From contig JAFDVK010000027.1 in assembly GCA_018269005.1 (NCBI GenBank), forward strand, positions 1 to 50,456: a stretch of DNA of 50,456 bases, written 5' to 3'. The position numbers were made by a program, and so were the translations under genes. Below the pieces are notes generated by a model, which saw nothing but the letters and a program-made list of their open reading frames with translations, made no database searches and was not told the DNA's origin. This DNA comes from Acidobacteriota bacterium (lineage in GTDB: Bacteria > Acidobacteriota > Blastocatellia > Pyrinomonadales > Pyrinomonadaceae). Position 1 is the stretch's first letter. Each line of letters starts with the position of its first letter. Positions 17,663 to 24,900 of the stretch are shown here, piece by piece.

Positions 17663-18163
17663 ATGAGACATCAAAAAGCACATCGTAAACTAGGACGCAC
17701 GACCGAGCATCGTATGTCGATGCTTCGCAATCTTGCGACCTCGCTTATCAACGCTGATAAGGAATACATCGTAACCACCGTTCAGAAGGCGAAAGAGCTA
17801 CGGCCGTTCGTTGAGAAAGTGATCACGCTCGCGCGCCACGCTCAGCAGGCCGAAGGCAGCGACGCAATGAGAGTCGTAAATCTTCGTCGTCAGGCCGCAA
17901 AGTTTTTCCATTCCGGCAACACGACATTTAAGATCGCACAAAGCCGTTTTCGCGGGAAAAAGGGCGAGTCGAAAGAAGCACCGGTGCGTACGGCGGGTGT
18001 TGCGGCCGTCCAGCGGCTTTTCAATGAGCTCGGTGTGCGCTATAAAGACCGTAACGGCGGTTATACGCGTATCATCAGGCTCGGGCGTCGTCAGGGCGAC
18101 AACGCTGAGTTGGCAGTTATAGAGCTTGTGGACAACCCGCGTGAACTCGCCGCAAAGGGCTAG
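17663..18163 (+). CDS. rplQ: 50S ribosomal protein L17 with internal insertion
   Basis: 166 residues against about 125 usually. The N-terminal L17 core is normal (MRHQKAHRKLGRTTEHRM, then LRPFVEKVITLARHA). Between the helices, residues about 82-112 form an insertion (SGNTTFKIAQSRFRGKKGES) before the conserved RTAGVAAVQRLFNELGVRYKDRNGGYTRI core resumes. L17 lies near the exit port beside L22. It closes the ribosomal cluster. Confidence 0.95.
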   Translation: MRHQKAHRKLGRTTEHRMSMLRNLATSLINADKEYIVTTVQKAKELRPFVEKVITLARHAQQAEGSDAMRVVNLRRQAAKFFHSGNTTFKIAQSRFRGKKGESKEAPVRTAGVAAVQRLFNELGVRYKDRNGGYTRIIRLGRRQGDNAELAVIELVDNPRELAAKG

Positions 18164-18190
18164 TCATAAAAGCGGAGGTTCACAAACTCA

Positions 18191-18736
18191 ATGAGCGAGA
18201 CCGGATCAGCAAAGGCGGAAGACGGAAAAGTGGGCGAAAAGAAAGATACTGAAAAGCGATCGGGAGCGGAAGGTCAGTCCTTCGATATGGACGAACTGCA
18301 ATCGCTCGCGGCTCTTGTGAACGAGCACGGATTCACGGATTTCGAATTTGAGAACGAGAATATCCGTGTGAAGATGAGCAAAGCGGCCACTGTCGTCGCT
18401 GCTCCACCGATGATGGCCGTTCCGCCGGCAGTTCAACCGGTCGCGACGGCGCCTGCCGCTGCGGTTGTACCCGAAACTCCGGTCGATGAGGACGCGGGAC
18501 TTTTCAAGATCACTTCGCCGATCGTCGGAACATTCTATCGTTCGCCGGGCCCTGATAAGCCGCCTTTTGTAAGCGAAGGTTCGAGCGTATCGGCCGACTC
18601 GGTCGTCTGCATCGTGGAAGCGATGAAGCTGATGAACGAGATCCAGGCGGAAACTTCGGGTACGATCGTGAAAGTCTATGTCGAGAACGGCCAGCCCGTC
18701 GAATTTGGGCAGCCGCTTTTCGGTGTCAAGAGCTAG
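18191..18736 (+). CDS. accB: Biotin carboxyl carrier protein of acetyl-CoA carboxylase
   Basis: 181 residues. An N-terminal charged stretch (1-30) precedes a conserved helix region, a Pro/Ala-rich flexible linker (about 66-100) and the C-terminal biotinyl domain. The biotinylation motif VEAMKLMNE is at 142-150, so the biotin lysine is K146. It carries CO2 between AccC and the carboxyltransferase in fatty acid synthesis. GGAGG lies 11 bases upstream of the ATG. Co-location with accC is typical; joining to the ribosomal cluster is less so. Confidence 0.97.
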   Translation: MSETGSAKAEDGKVGEKKDTEKRSGAEGQSFDMDELQSLAALVNEHGFTDFEFENENIRVKMSKAATVVAAPPMMAVPPAVQPVATAPAAAVVPETPVDEDAGLFKITSPIVGTFYRSPGPDKPPFVSEGSSVSADSVVCIVEAMKLMNEIQAETSGTIVKVYVENGQPVEFGQPLFGVKS

Positions 18737-18745
18737 GACGGGATG

Positions 18746-18866
18746 AGTCCAAGATCTTATGTCCAAGATCCAAAGTCCTACGTATGAAGTCAAGAGTCAA
18801 AAGTCAAAAGTCAAAATCAAGCCGGTCTTAACGTTAATTTTGACTTTTGACTTTTTACTTTTAGCT
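18746..18866. repeat. Heptad inverted repeat between accB and accC
   Basis: The left arm is ten consecutive 7-base units at 18746-18815, drifting from AGTCCAA/GATCTTA to AGTCAAG and three exact AGTCAAA. The right arm is four units at 18839-18866 (TTTGACT twice, TTTTACT, TTTAGCT). The AGTCAAA run pairs perfectly with the TTTGACT run. The right arm ends 11 bases before the accC ATG. It shows that the family is not confined to ribosomal genes. Confidence 0.88.
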
Positions 18867-18877
18867 TCCCTCTAAGA

Positions 18878-20230
18878 ATGCCTCGTGAAATTCGAAAAAT
18901 TTTAGTTGCTAACCGCGGTGAGATCGCCTGCAGGATAATTTGGACCTGCAAGGAAATGGGCATCAAGACGGTTGCCGTCCATTCCGAGGCCGACAGGGAA
19001 TCGCTCCACGTAAAGTTCGCAGATGAGGCCGTATGTATCGGACCGGCACCCTCTTCACAGAGCTACCTTAATATCCCTTCGATTATCTCGGCGGCGGAGA
19101 TCACGGACGCGGATGCGATCCATCCCGGATACGGATTCCTCGCCGAATCAGCCACCTTCGCGAAGATCTGCGAGGACTGCAATATCAAATTCATCGGCCC
19201 GCGTCCTGACGTTATCGCGATGATGGGCGATAAGGTCGAAGCACGGCGGACGATGACGGCCGCAGGCGTTCCGATCCTGCCGGGCAGCCCGGATCCGATC
19301 GAGTCTGCGGAAGAAGCAAAGGCCCTCGCCCTCGACATTGGTTTTCCGGTGATCATCAAGGCGGCGGCCGGCGGAGGCGGCCGAGGAATGCGTATCGTCA
19401 GAAGCGCTGACGAACTTGCGTCAAACCTTGAGCTTGCCCAGACCGAGGCCCTCGCCGCGTTCAAGAATGGAGCGGTTTACATCGAGCGGTATATCGAACG
19501 TCCGCGTCATATCGAGATACAGGTTCTGGCCGACGAACACAACAACGTCATTCATCTTGGCGAACGCGAATGCACTATCCAACGCCGGCATCAGAAGTTG
19601 CTCGAAGAAGCACCTTCACCGGCGATCTCTTCCAGGCTTCGCGAAGAAATGGGCGCGGTCGCGGTCAAGGCCTGCCGGGAGATCGGTTATTCGAGTGCGG
19701 GTACGTTCGAGTTCCTGCTCGACGAAGACGATCAGTTCTACTTCATGGAGATGAACACACGCATCCAGGTAGAGCATCCTGTCACTGAGATGGTCACGCT
19801 TGCAGATATTGTCCGCAATCAGATCGTGATCGCGACCGGCAAAGATGTGGGATACACGCAGGACGAAGTTCAGATCAGCGGGCATTCGATCGAGTGCCGC
19901 ATCAACGCGGAAGATCCGGTGAAGTTTACGCCGAGTCCGGGCAAGATCACAACATTCAACTTCCCAGGCGGCCCGGGCGTGCGTGTCGATACTGCGGCCT
20001 ATCCCGGATGGGTCGTGCCACCATATTACGATTCGATGATCGCAAAACTGATCGTTCATGCCCGCACCCGCGAACTTGCGATCGCGCGTATGCAGCGTGC
20101 CCTCGAAATGATGGTCATCGAAGGTATCAAGACCACCATTCCGCTCCATCAACGCATAATGGCCGACGAAAACTTCCGCAAAGGCACGTTCTCGACAAAG
20201 TTCATGGAAGAGTTCAAGTACGAGGTTTAG
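18878..20230 (+). CDS. accC: Biotin carboxylase subunit of acetyl-CoA carboxylase
   Basis: 450 residues, the normal length. An ATP-grasp enzyme that carboxylates biotin on AccB using ATP and bicarbonate. Motifs: [15 protein letters not shown] at 7-21, [10 protein letters not shown] at 81-90, the glycine-rich ATP loop [10 protein letters not shown] at 163-172, and the metal/catalytic [14 protein letters not shown] at 291-304. The start follows the heptad repeat, with CCTCTAAGA before the ATG and only a weak ribosome-binding site. Confidence 0.98.
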   Translation: MPREIRKILVANRGEIACRIIWTCKEMGIKTVAVHSEADRESLHVKFADEAVCIGPAPSSQSYLNIPSIISAAEITDADAIHPGYGFLAESATFAKICEDCNIKFIGPRPDVIAMMGDKVEARRTMTAAGVPILPGSPDPIESAEEAKALALDIGFPVIIKAAAGGGGRGMRIVRSADELASNLELAQTEALAAFKNGAVYIERYIERPRHIEIQVLADEHNNVIHLGERECTIQRRHQKLLEEAPSPAISSRLREEMGAVAVKACREIGYSSAGTFEFLLDEDDQFYFMEMNTRIQVEHPVTEMVTLADIVRNQIVIATGKDVGYTQDEVQISGHSIECRINAEDPVKFTPSPGKITTFNFPGGPGVRVDTAAYPGWVVPPYYDSMIAKLIVHARTRELAIARMQRALEMMVIEGIKTTIPLHQRIMADENFRKGTFSTKFMEEFKYEV

Positions 20231-20258
20231 AAGGAAAAACATCCTCAGGGCTTTGACC

Positions 20259-20653
20259 CATTCGTAGGGTTGCGGCCTTTCGGCCTTACCCTACGCTATA
20301 TTGTTCGTCCCCGTCGGGGACGCAAAATTCGATTCCGCACCATTCGTAGGGTTGCGGCCTTTCGGCCTTACCCTACGCTATATTGTTCGTCCCCGTTGGG
20401 GACGACAGATCGTTTATGTGCCGCATTCGTAGGGTTACGGCCTTTCGGCCTTACCCTACGCTATATTGTTCGTCCCCGTTGGGGACGACAAATCGTTATG
20501 TGCCGTGTTCGTAGGGTTGCGGCCCTTCGGCCTTACCCTACGCTATATTGTTCGTCCCCCGTTGGGGACGACAGATCGTTATGTGCCGCATTCGTAGGGT
20601 TGCGGCCTGGCGGCCTTACCCTACGCTATATTGTTCGTCCCCGTTGGGGACAC
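20259..20653. repeat. Five tandem 82-83 bp double-hairpin repeats downstream of accC
   Basis: Units start at 20259, 20341, 20424, 20506 and 20589 (periods 82, 83, 82, 83). Each contains an inverted repeat GTAGGGT...ACCCTAC with an inner GGCC/GGCC, then CGCTATATTGTTC, then GTCCCC-loop-GGGGAC. Differences between units fall mainly in the GGCC loop and in the tail of the first unit. Reading frames through it are artefacts of the repeat. It starts 28 bases after the accC stop and could end or stabilise that transcript. Confidence 0.93.
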
Positions 20654-21143
20654 CCCGCCGGCGGGCAACGGCGGCTTACAAAATCCTATTGCACCTGCGG
20701 ATCCGCGGCTCTCCGACTCATCTCCGGCTCATCTCCGGAGCGTTTCCGGCAGCACCTGCAAATCATTGGATCGGAGGCGCCTACGCCGTCGGGACGCCCT
20801 ATAGAGGCTCCCACACGACCTATTTTTTGAAAAATGAGCGAAAAACCCGTGCGTTTTTTGCGCGTTTTGTGCAATTTCGCCTTTCTCAAACCCAATAAAA
20901 ATGGGGGTTTCACGGAACTACCGTGCGAGAACCGTGCATTTTGCGGTGAACCGCGATAAACCGCGTGTCCTCAATAGGTTAGGGTGAAAAAAAACGGGGA
21001 GATCCGCATTCTCCGACTTACCGGTGATCCCATCGAGCGGTCAGCGAATTCTCCGCGGTCTCCGGGAACGTAAATTGCTCTCTGTGATTGGTAACGACGT
21101 CCGAATTGTGCTAGATTTATTCGTTTGGGATCGTAAAGGTATT
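20654..21143. other. Non-coding stretch between repeat array and rpsO
   Basis: No credible gene is visible in this stretch. It contains an 11-base tandem duplication CTCATCTCCGG (20717-20727, 20728-20738), an A/T-rich segment around 20820-20900, and a cluster of small inverted repeats near 20925-20970 (CACGG/CCGTG, GCGGT/ACCGC). These may be remnants of mobile or repetitive DNA. No tRNA or known RNA was recognised. Confidence 0.5.
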
Positions 21144-21228
21144 TTGACAGACGGTCATATTTAAGTGTAAGGAGTAGATTTTTCGCGGTTACCGGAGATA
21201 CGTTCGGAGTTACTGCGAGCAAAAGGAG
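21144..21228 (+). promoter_or_regulatory. Possible rpsO promoter and leader
   Basis: TTGACA at 21144-21149 matches a sigma-70 type -35 box, but the -10 region 16-17 bases downstream (TGTAAG/GTAAGG) is poor. A GGAGAG stretch at 21225-21230 lies about 28 bases before the rpsO ATG, unusually far. S15 leaders fold and regulate translation in several bacteria; no known motif was recognised here. Confidence 0.35.
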
Positions 21229-21257
21229 AGGCTGGTTCAAAGCAGCAATTGATAAGA

Positions 21258-21527
21258 ATGGCAACAGGCACAGAACTTAAACAACAGATAGTCACCGACT
21301 ACAAAACGCATGGAACGGACACGGGTTCGTCGCAGGTGCAGATCGCATTGCTTACGCAGCGCATCAACGAGCTGACGGAGCATTTCAAGATACACAAGAA
21401 GGATAATAATTCGCGCAAGGGCTTGCTTAAGCTCGTCTCGCGTCGTAGGAAGCTTCTCGATTATTTGCGTCATCGTAATATCGACGAGTATCACACGATC
21501 ATCAGCAAACTCGGACTTCGTCGCTAA
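21258..21527 (+). CDS. rpsO: 30S ribosomal protein S15
   Basis: 89 residues from ATG 21258, exactly the family length. The core GTDTGSSQVQIALLTQRINELTEHFKIHKKD carries the conserved TGS-Q motif, and the C terminus has LVSRRRKLLDYLR. S15 organises the three-way junction of 16S rRNA. A TTG nine bases upstream is a possible but less likely start. It is followed by pnp, as in E. coli. Confidence 0.96.
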   Translation: MATGTELKQQIVTDYKTHGTDTGSSQVQIALLTQRINELTEHFKIHKKDNNSRKGLLKLVSRRRKLLDYLRHRNIDEYHTIISKLGLRR

Positions 21528-21685
21528 AAGACGGCGTCGAGTGGTATTGTCTTGGCTTCTTCCGCCAAGAATGAAAGAAATTTTGGGATCCATGCGAAGA
21601 GATCGCCTTACAGGCCGCTGAACGTGACAGCACAAAAAAGCCTGGGGTGTATTCGGATCCCGCGTCAAATTTAGAGTTTTGTTCT

Positions 21686-21733
21686 AAGGACGATCGAAGA
21701 GCTTCACGAAATGCTCTTTGCCCGTCCTTTTTT
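21686..21733 (+). terminator. Terminator-like hairpin directly upstream of pnp
   Basis: AAGGACG (21686-21692) pairs with CGTCCTT (21724-21730 region), then across a 4/4 internal loop AAGAGC pairs with GCTCTT, with a 10-base apical loop. Six T residues follow immediately (21728-21733). It ends only nine bases before the pnp ATG. It fits an intrinsic terminator or attenuator after rpsO. It may also be the pnp leader hairpin, which in E. coli is the target of RNase III and PNPase autocontrol. Confidence 0.75.
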
Positions 21734-21742
21734 GTAAAGAAA

Positions 21743-23866
21743 ATGGAAAAGAAATATTTGAATGAATCGATCAAGCTCGGAAACAAAGAGCTGATCGTCG
21801 AAACAGGCAAGGTTGCCAAACAGGCCGATGGTTCGGTCGTTATCAGATACGGGGATACGATGCTGCTCGTTGCGGCCGTCTCCGCCCGCACCGCGAAGGA
21901 AGGCTTGGACTTCTTTCCGCTGACGGTCGAATATCGTGAGAACTCGTTCTCCGCAGGCCGCATTCCCGGAAACTATTTCCGACGCGAAGGCCGCCCGAAT
22001 GAAAAGGAAGTTTTGACCTGCCGTCTCATCGACCGTCCGGTCCGTCCGCTTTTTGCCGACGGCTATCGGTTCGAGACGCAGATCGTCGCTTCGGTCATTT
22101 CGGCCGACACGGACAATGATCCGGACGTGATCGCGATCACGGGTGCATCATGTGCCCTTTACCTCTCGGACATTCCGTTCAACACGCCGATCGGCGGCGT
22201 CCGCATCGGCCTTATCGACGGAAAATACCTCATCAACCCTACATACGACGAGCGTCGTGAATCACAGCTCAATCTCGTTGTCGCAGGCACCGAAGAGGCG
22301 ATCGTGATGGTCGAATGTGAGGCCGAGGAAGTTGCCGAAAATGTAATGGTCGAGGCATTGATGCTCGCGCATCGCGAGATCAAACGCCTTTGCCAGTGGC
22401 AGAAATCGCTCTTTGCGGCCCTTGATATCAAGAAGCGTGAGTTCAGCGCACCTGTGCTCGATGAAGCGATCTTGAACGACGTCAAGGCGAAATTTGCAGA
22501 TCGTCTCCGCGAGGCGCTCGACACGACCGGCAAGGACAAGCTTTCGAGCTACGCCGCGGTTGATGCTCTGAAGAAAGAAGTCGTCGAATCCTATCCGGAA
22601 GATGATCCGGATGCACGCTCGATGGCAGGCAAGGTGTTCGGCAGCCTGAAAGAAACGATCTTCCGCGAGGATATGCTCGTCAACAAGCGCCGTCCGGACG
22701 GACGCAGGTTCTCAGAGATCCGTCCGATCTCGTGCGAGGTCGGCTGGCTTCCGCGAGTACATGGATCATCGCTCTTTACACGCGGTGAAACGCAGGCGAT
22801 GGTCTCGGCCACTTTGGGAACGAAGATGGACGAGCAGTATATGGATGACCTTGAGACCGGCGAGGTCAAACGCCGCTTTATGCTCCATTACAATTTCCCG
22901 CCGTATTCGGTCGGCGAAACCGGCCGTTTCGGCTCGACATCGCGACGCGAGACCGGTCACGGGAACTTGGCACGCCGTGCGATCCAGTCGGTGCTTCCGG
23001 ATGAAGCAGACTTTCCATACACGATCCGTATCGTCTCCGATATCACGGAATCGAACGGTTCGTCGTCGATGGCGACGGTCTGCGGCGGCATCTTAAGCCT
23101 GATGGACGCCGGCGTTCCGATCAAGAAGCCGGTTGCGGGCGTCGCGATGGGACTCGTGATGGAAGGGAACCGCTACGCGATCCTTTCAGATATCGCCGGT
23201 GCGGAAGATCACTATGGCGATATGGATTTCAAGGTGACGGGAACCGCCGACGGCATAACCGCACTCCAGATGGACATCAAGATCGGCGGCATCAACGCCG
23301 TGATCCTGCAGGAAGCACTCGAACAGGCGAAGAAAGGGCGGCTTCACATTCTCGATATCATGCAGAAGACGCTCGAGACCCCGCGTGAGGACATCTCGCC
23401 GTTCGCACCGCGTATCATCACGATCCAGATCAATCCTGAAAAGATCCGCGACGTCATCGGCAAGGGCGGCTCGGTCATCCGTGCTCTGACTGAAGAGACA
23501 GGTGCGAAGATCGACATTCAGGATGACGGCACCGTTATGATCGCGACCAACGACGGTGCGGCCGCTGAAGAAGCTATCGCACGCATCAAGGCGATCACTG
23601 CCGAAGCTGAGATCGGACAGACCTATATGGGCACTGTTTCGCGGATCGTTGACTTCGGTGCGTTCGTTGAAATTATGCCGGGGCTTGACGGCCTGCTCCA
23701 TATCTCGGAGATCTCGGATCGGCGCGTCAAGGACGTTCGCGACGAGCTCAAAGAAGGCCAGCAGATCCTCGTCAAGTGCATCGGCAAAGAGGGCAACAAG
23801 ATCAAGCTTTCACGCAAAGCGATCTTGAACGAGGAAAAAGCGAAATCGCACACTGAAGGCGAATAA
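21743..23866 (+). CDS. pnp: Polyribonucleotide nucleotidyltransferase (PNPase)
   Basis: 707 residues from ATG 21743 (MEKKYLNESIKLGNKELIVETGKVA). A longer frame opening at 21647 would run through the leader hairpin and is rejected. Two RNase PH domains flank a helical domain, followed by a KH domain (IGKGGSVIR near 572-580) and an S1 domain from about 623 (GTVSRIVDFGAFVEIMPG). It degrades RNA 3' to 5' by phosphorolysis in the degradosome. It lies downstream of rpsO as in E. coli. Confidence 0.98.
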   Translation: MEKKYLNESIKLGNKELIVETGKVAKQADGSVVIRYGDTMLLVAAVSARTAKEGLDFFPLTVEYRENSFSAGRIPGNYFRREGRPNEKEVLTCRLIDRPVRPLFADGYRFETQIVASVISADTDNDPDVIAITGASCALYLSDIPFNTPIGGVRIGLIDGKYLINPTYDERRESQLNLVVAGTEEAIVMVECEAEEVAENVMVEALMLAHREIKRLCQWQKSLFAALDIKKREFSAPVLDEAILNDVKAKFADRLREALDTTGKDKLSSYAAVDALKKEVVESYPEDDPDARSMAGKVFGSLKETIFREDMLVNKRRPDGRRFSEIRPISCEVGWLPRVHGSSLFTRGETQAMVSATLGTKMDEQYMDDLETGEVKRRFMLHYNFPPYSVGETGRFGSTSRRETGHGNLARRAIQSVLPDEADFPYTIRIVSDITESNGSSSMATVCGGILSLMDAGVPIKKPVAGVAMGLVMEGNRYAILSDIAGAEDHYGDMDFKVTGTADGITALQMDIKIGGINAVILQEALEQAKKGRLHILDIMQKTLETPREDISPFAPRIITIQINPEKIRDVIGKGGSVIRALTEETGAKIDIQDDGTVMIATNDGAAAEEAIARIKAITAEAEIGQTYMGTVSRIVDFGAFVEIMPGLDGLLHISEISDRRVKDVRDELKEGQQILVKCIGKEGNKIKLSRKAILNEEKAKSHTEGE

Positions 23867-23898
23867 GCGAGAACCAAGCGGCCAATTAGTTGGAATAG

Positions 23899-23941
23899 AT
23901 CACCGGTTCGTCCTTTAATTAGGGCAACCGGTGATTTTTTT
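23899..23941 (+). terminator. Intrinsic terminator of pnp
   Basis: ATCACCGGTT and AACCGGTGAT form a perfect 10-bp stem, extended inward by a short CCT/AGG pairing, followed by seven T residues. It lies 33 bases after the pnp stop. This is the clearest rho-independent terminator in the window. Confidence 0.92.
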
Positions 23942-24183
23942 CAGGCAATTTGAAGAATTTGTGGAATATTCCGCACATTAGTTGTATTTTCCACTTGAAA
24001 TTGGTGAAAATACAGCTATATTGGTAAGTAACGCAGACTTACGCCATCAAATAATAATTGCATTTGCCCGCAATTCTGGTGTAAGCTCCTGATTCTGCCC
24101 CAATAATTCGATCACATTTGAGTGCCAAATGACTGTGAAAGCGTATTTTCTTTTGCAGCTGAAATTTTTGTCAGGGTACTTAA
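23942..24183 (+). promoter_or_regulatory. A/T-rich leader with alternative pairings upstream of the PEP-CTERM gene
   Basis: The 317-base gap before the next gene holds the pnp terminator and then this A/T-rich region. CTTACGCCA (24038-24046) pairs with TGGTGTAAG (24077-24085) and encloses AATTGC/GCAATT. The same CTTAC can instead pair with an upstream GTAAG at 24024-24028, so two exclusive folds exist. No known riboswitch consensus was recognised. Promoter elements are probably here, but none is clear. Confidence 0.45.
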
Positions 24184-24819
24184 ATGGACAAACTCAACAT
24201 TAAAACTTTGCTGGCGGCGATCTGCCTTGCATCCCTATTTGCGGCGGTAACGCGCATTGAAGCGGGCCCGATCAAATTCGATCAGCTCGTGCAGGTCGTT
24301 AACGCAAACCCGACCCGTTCGGCTTCGGGTACGTTCGCACGTCTGCAGGTCGTATCGTCGCTCGACGACCTTTTTGTGAAAGGCGACGGCGATGACGACG
24401 ACAAGGACAAAAAGAAGAAAACTCAGGACACCCGTGTCATTACGGAAACGCGTACGGACATCGTTACGGACGAAGACTGTAATTGTGAGCAGGTTGAGGT
24501 CGCCCGCAGTTTCCCGAAATGGGCTCTTCTAGGCTTGGCCGCAATTCCGATCGCATTCATCCTGATCCGCCACAAGAAAGATACGCCGACGCCGACATCG
24601 TCGATCCCTCAGACGCCGACACCGACGCCGACAACTCCGACCCCAACGCCGGAGACGCCGACACCGACGCCGCCTGTGACGCCAACGCCGCCGCAGCCGG
24701 TCCCGGAACCGATCACGATCCTGCTCTTCGGAACAGGTTTGGCATCGGTCGGCCTTGCTGCACGCAAGCGTTTCGGTAAGAAGAGAGGCGATGACGATCC
24801 GAAGGACGGCGAGGAATAA
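24184..24819 (+). CDS. Exported PEP-CTERM sorting-signal protein, function unknown
   Basis: 211 residues. A signal peptide (1-27, ending IEA) is followed by a short domain, an Asp/Lys-rich segment (about 66-80), a Cys pair (DCNCE, 98-102), a hydrophobic segment (about 113-128, WALLGLAAIPIAFILI), a Thr-Pro repeat stalk (134-171) and a PEP-CTERM signal: VPEP at 173-176, hydrophobic stretch to 193, basic KRFGKKR. PEP-CTERM proteins are processed by exosortase and linked to extracellular polysaccharide. An acidic DDDPKDGEE tail after the basic cluster is unusual. The gene is probably co-transcribed with the next one. Confidence 0.85.
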   Translation: MDKLNIKTLLAAICLASLFAAVTRIEAGPIKFDQLVQVVNANPTRSASGTFARLQVVSSLDDLFVKGDGDDDDKDKKKKTQDTRVITETRTDIVTDEDCNCEQVEVARSFPKWALLGLAAIPIAFILIRHKKDTPTPTSSIPQTPTPTPTTPTPTPETPTPTPPVTPTPPQPVPEPITILLFGTGLASVGLAARKRFGKKRGDDDPKDGEE

Positions 24820-24832
24820 ACTAGCGGTCCGT

Positions 24833-24888
24833 AAACCTTTCGCCAATGGAGAAGGCTCGCGTAAAAAAGCGAGATAGGCGAAACCTTT
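24833..24888 (+). other. Structured spacer between the two exported-protein genes
   Basis: TTTCGCC (24838-24844) pairs with GGCGAAA (24877-24883) and encloses a CTCGC/GCGAG hairpin (24856-24860 with 24869-24873) with an A-rich loop. AAACCTTT occurs as a direct repeat at 24833-24840 and 24881-24888. A GGGG-A stretch then precedes the next ATG at 24901. It has the look of a structured leader or riboswitch-like element, but no known class was recognised. Confidence 0.5.
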
Positions 24889-24900
24889 AGGGGAAAAAGA

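Noticed and set aside
20259..20653. CRISPR array
   Set aside because: The repeated unit is 82-83 bp, almost the whole of it conserved, with no unique spacers and no cas genes nearby.
20270..20898. Long plus-strand reading frames through the 82-83 bp repeats (repetitive RPFGLTLRYIVRP-like translation)
   Set aside because: The repeat period is not a multiple of three, so the same DNA is read in changing frames and gives only repeat-derived translation. There is no ribosome-binding site and no family resemblance; it is a repeat artefact.
21647..21742. Longer N terminus for PNPase
   Set aside because: It would translate the terminator-like hairpin and has no match to the PNPase N terminus.
24519..24846. 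Alternative reading frames over the Thr-Pro repeat region
   Set aside because: They are shadows of the ACGCCGACACC-type codon repeat in the PEP-CTERM gene.
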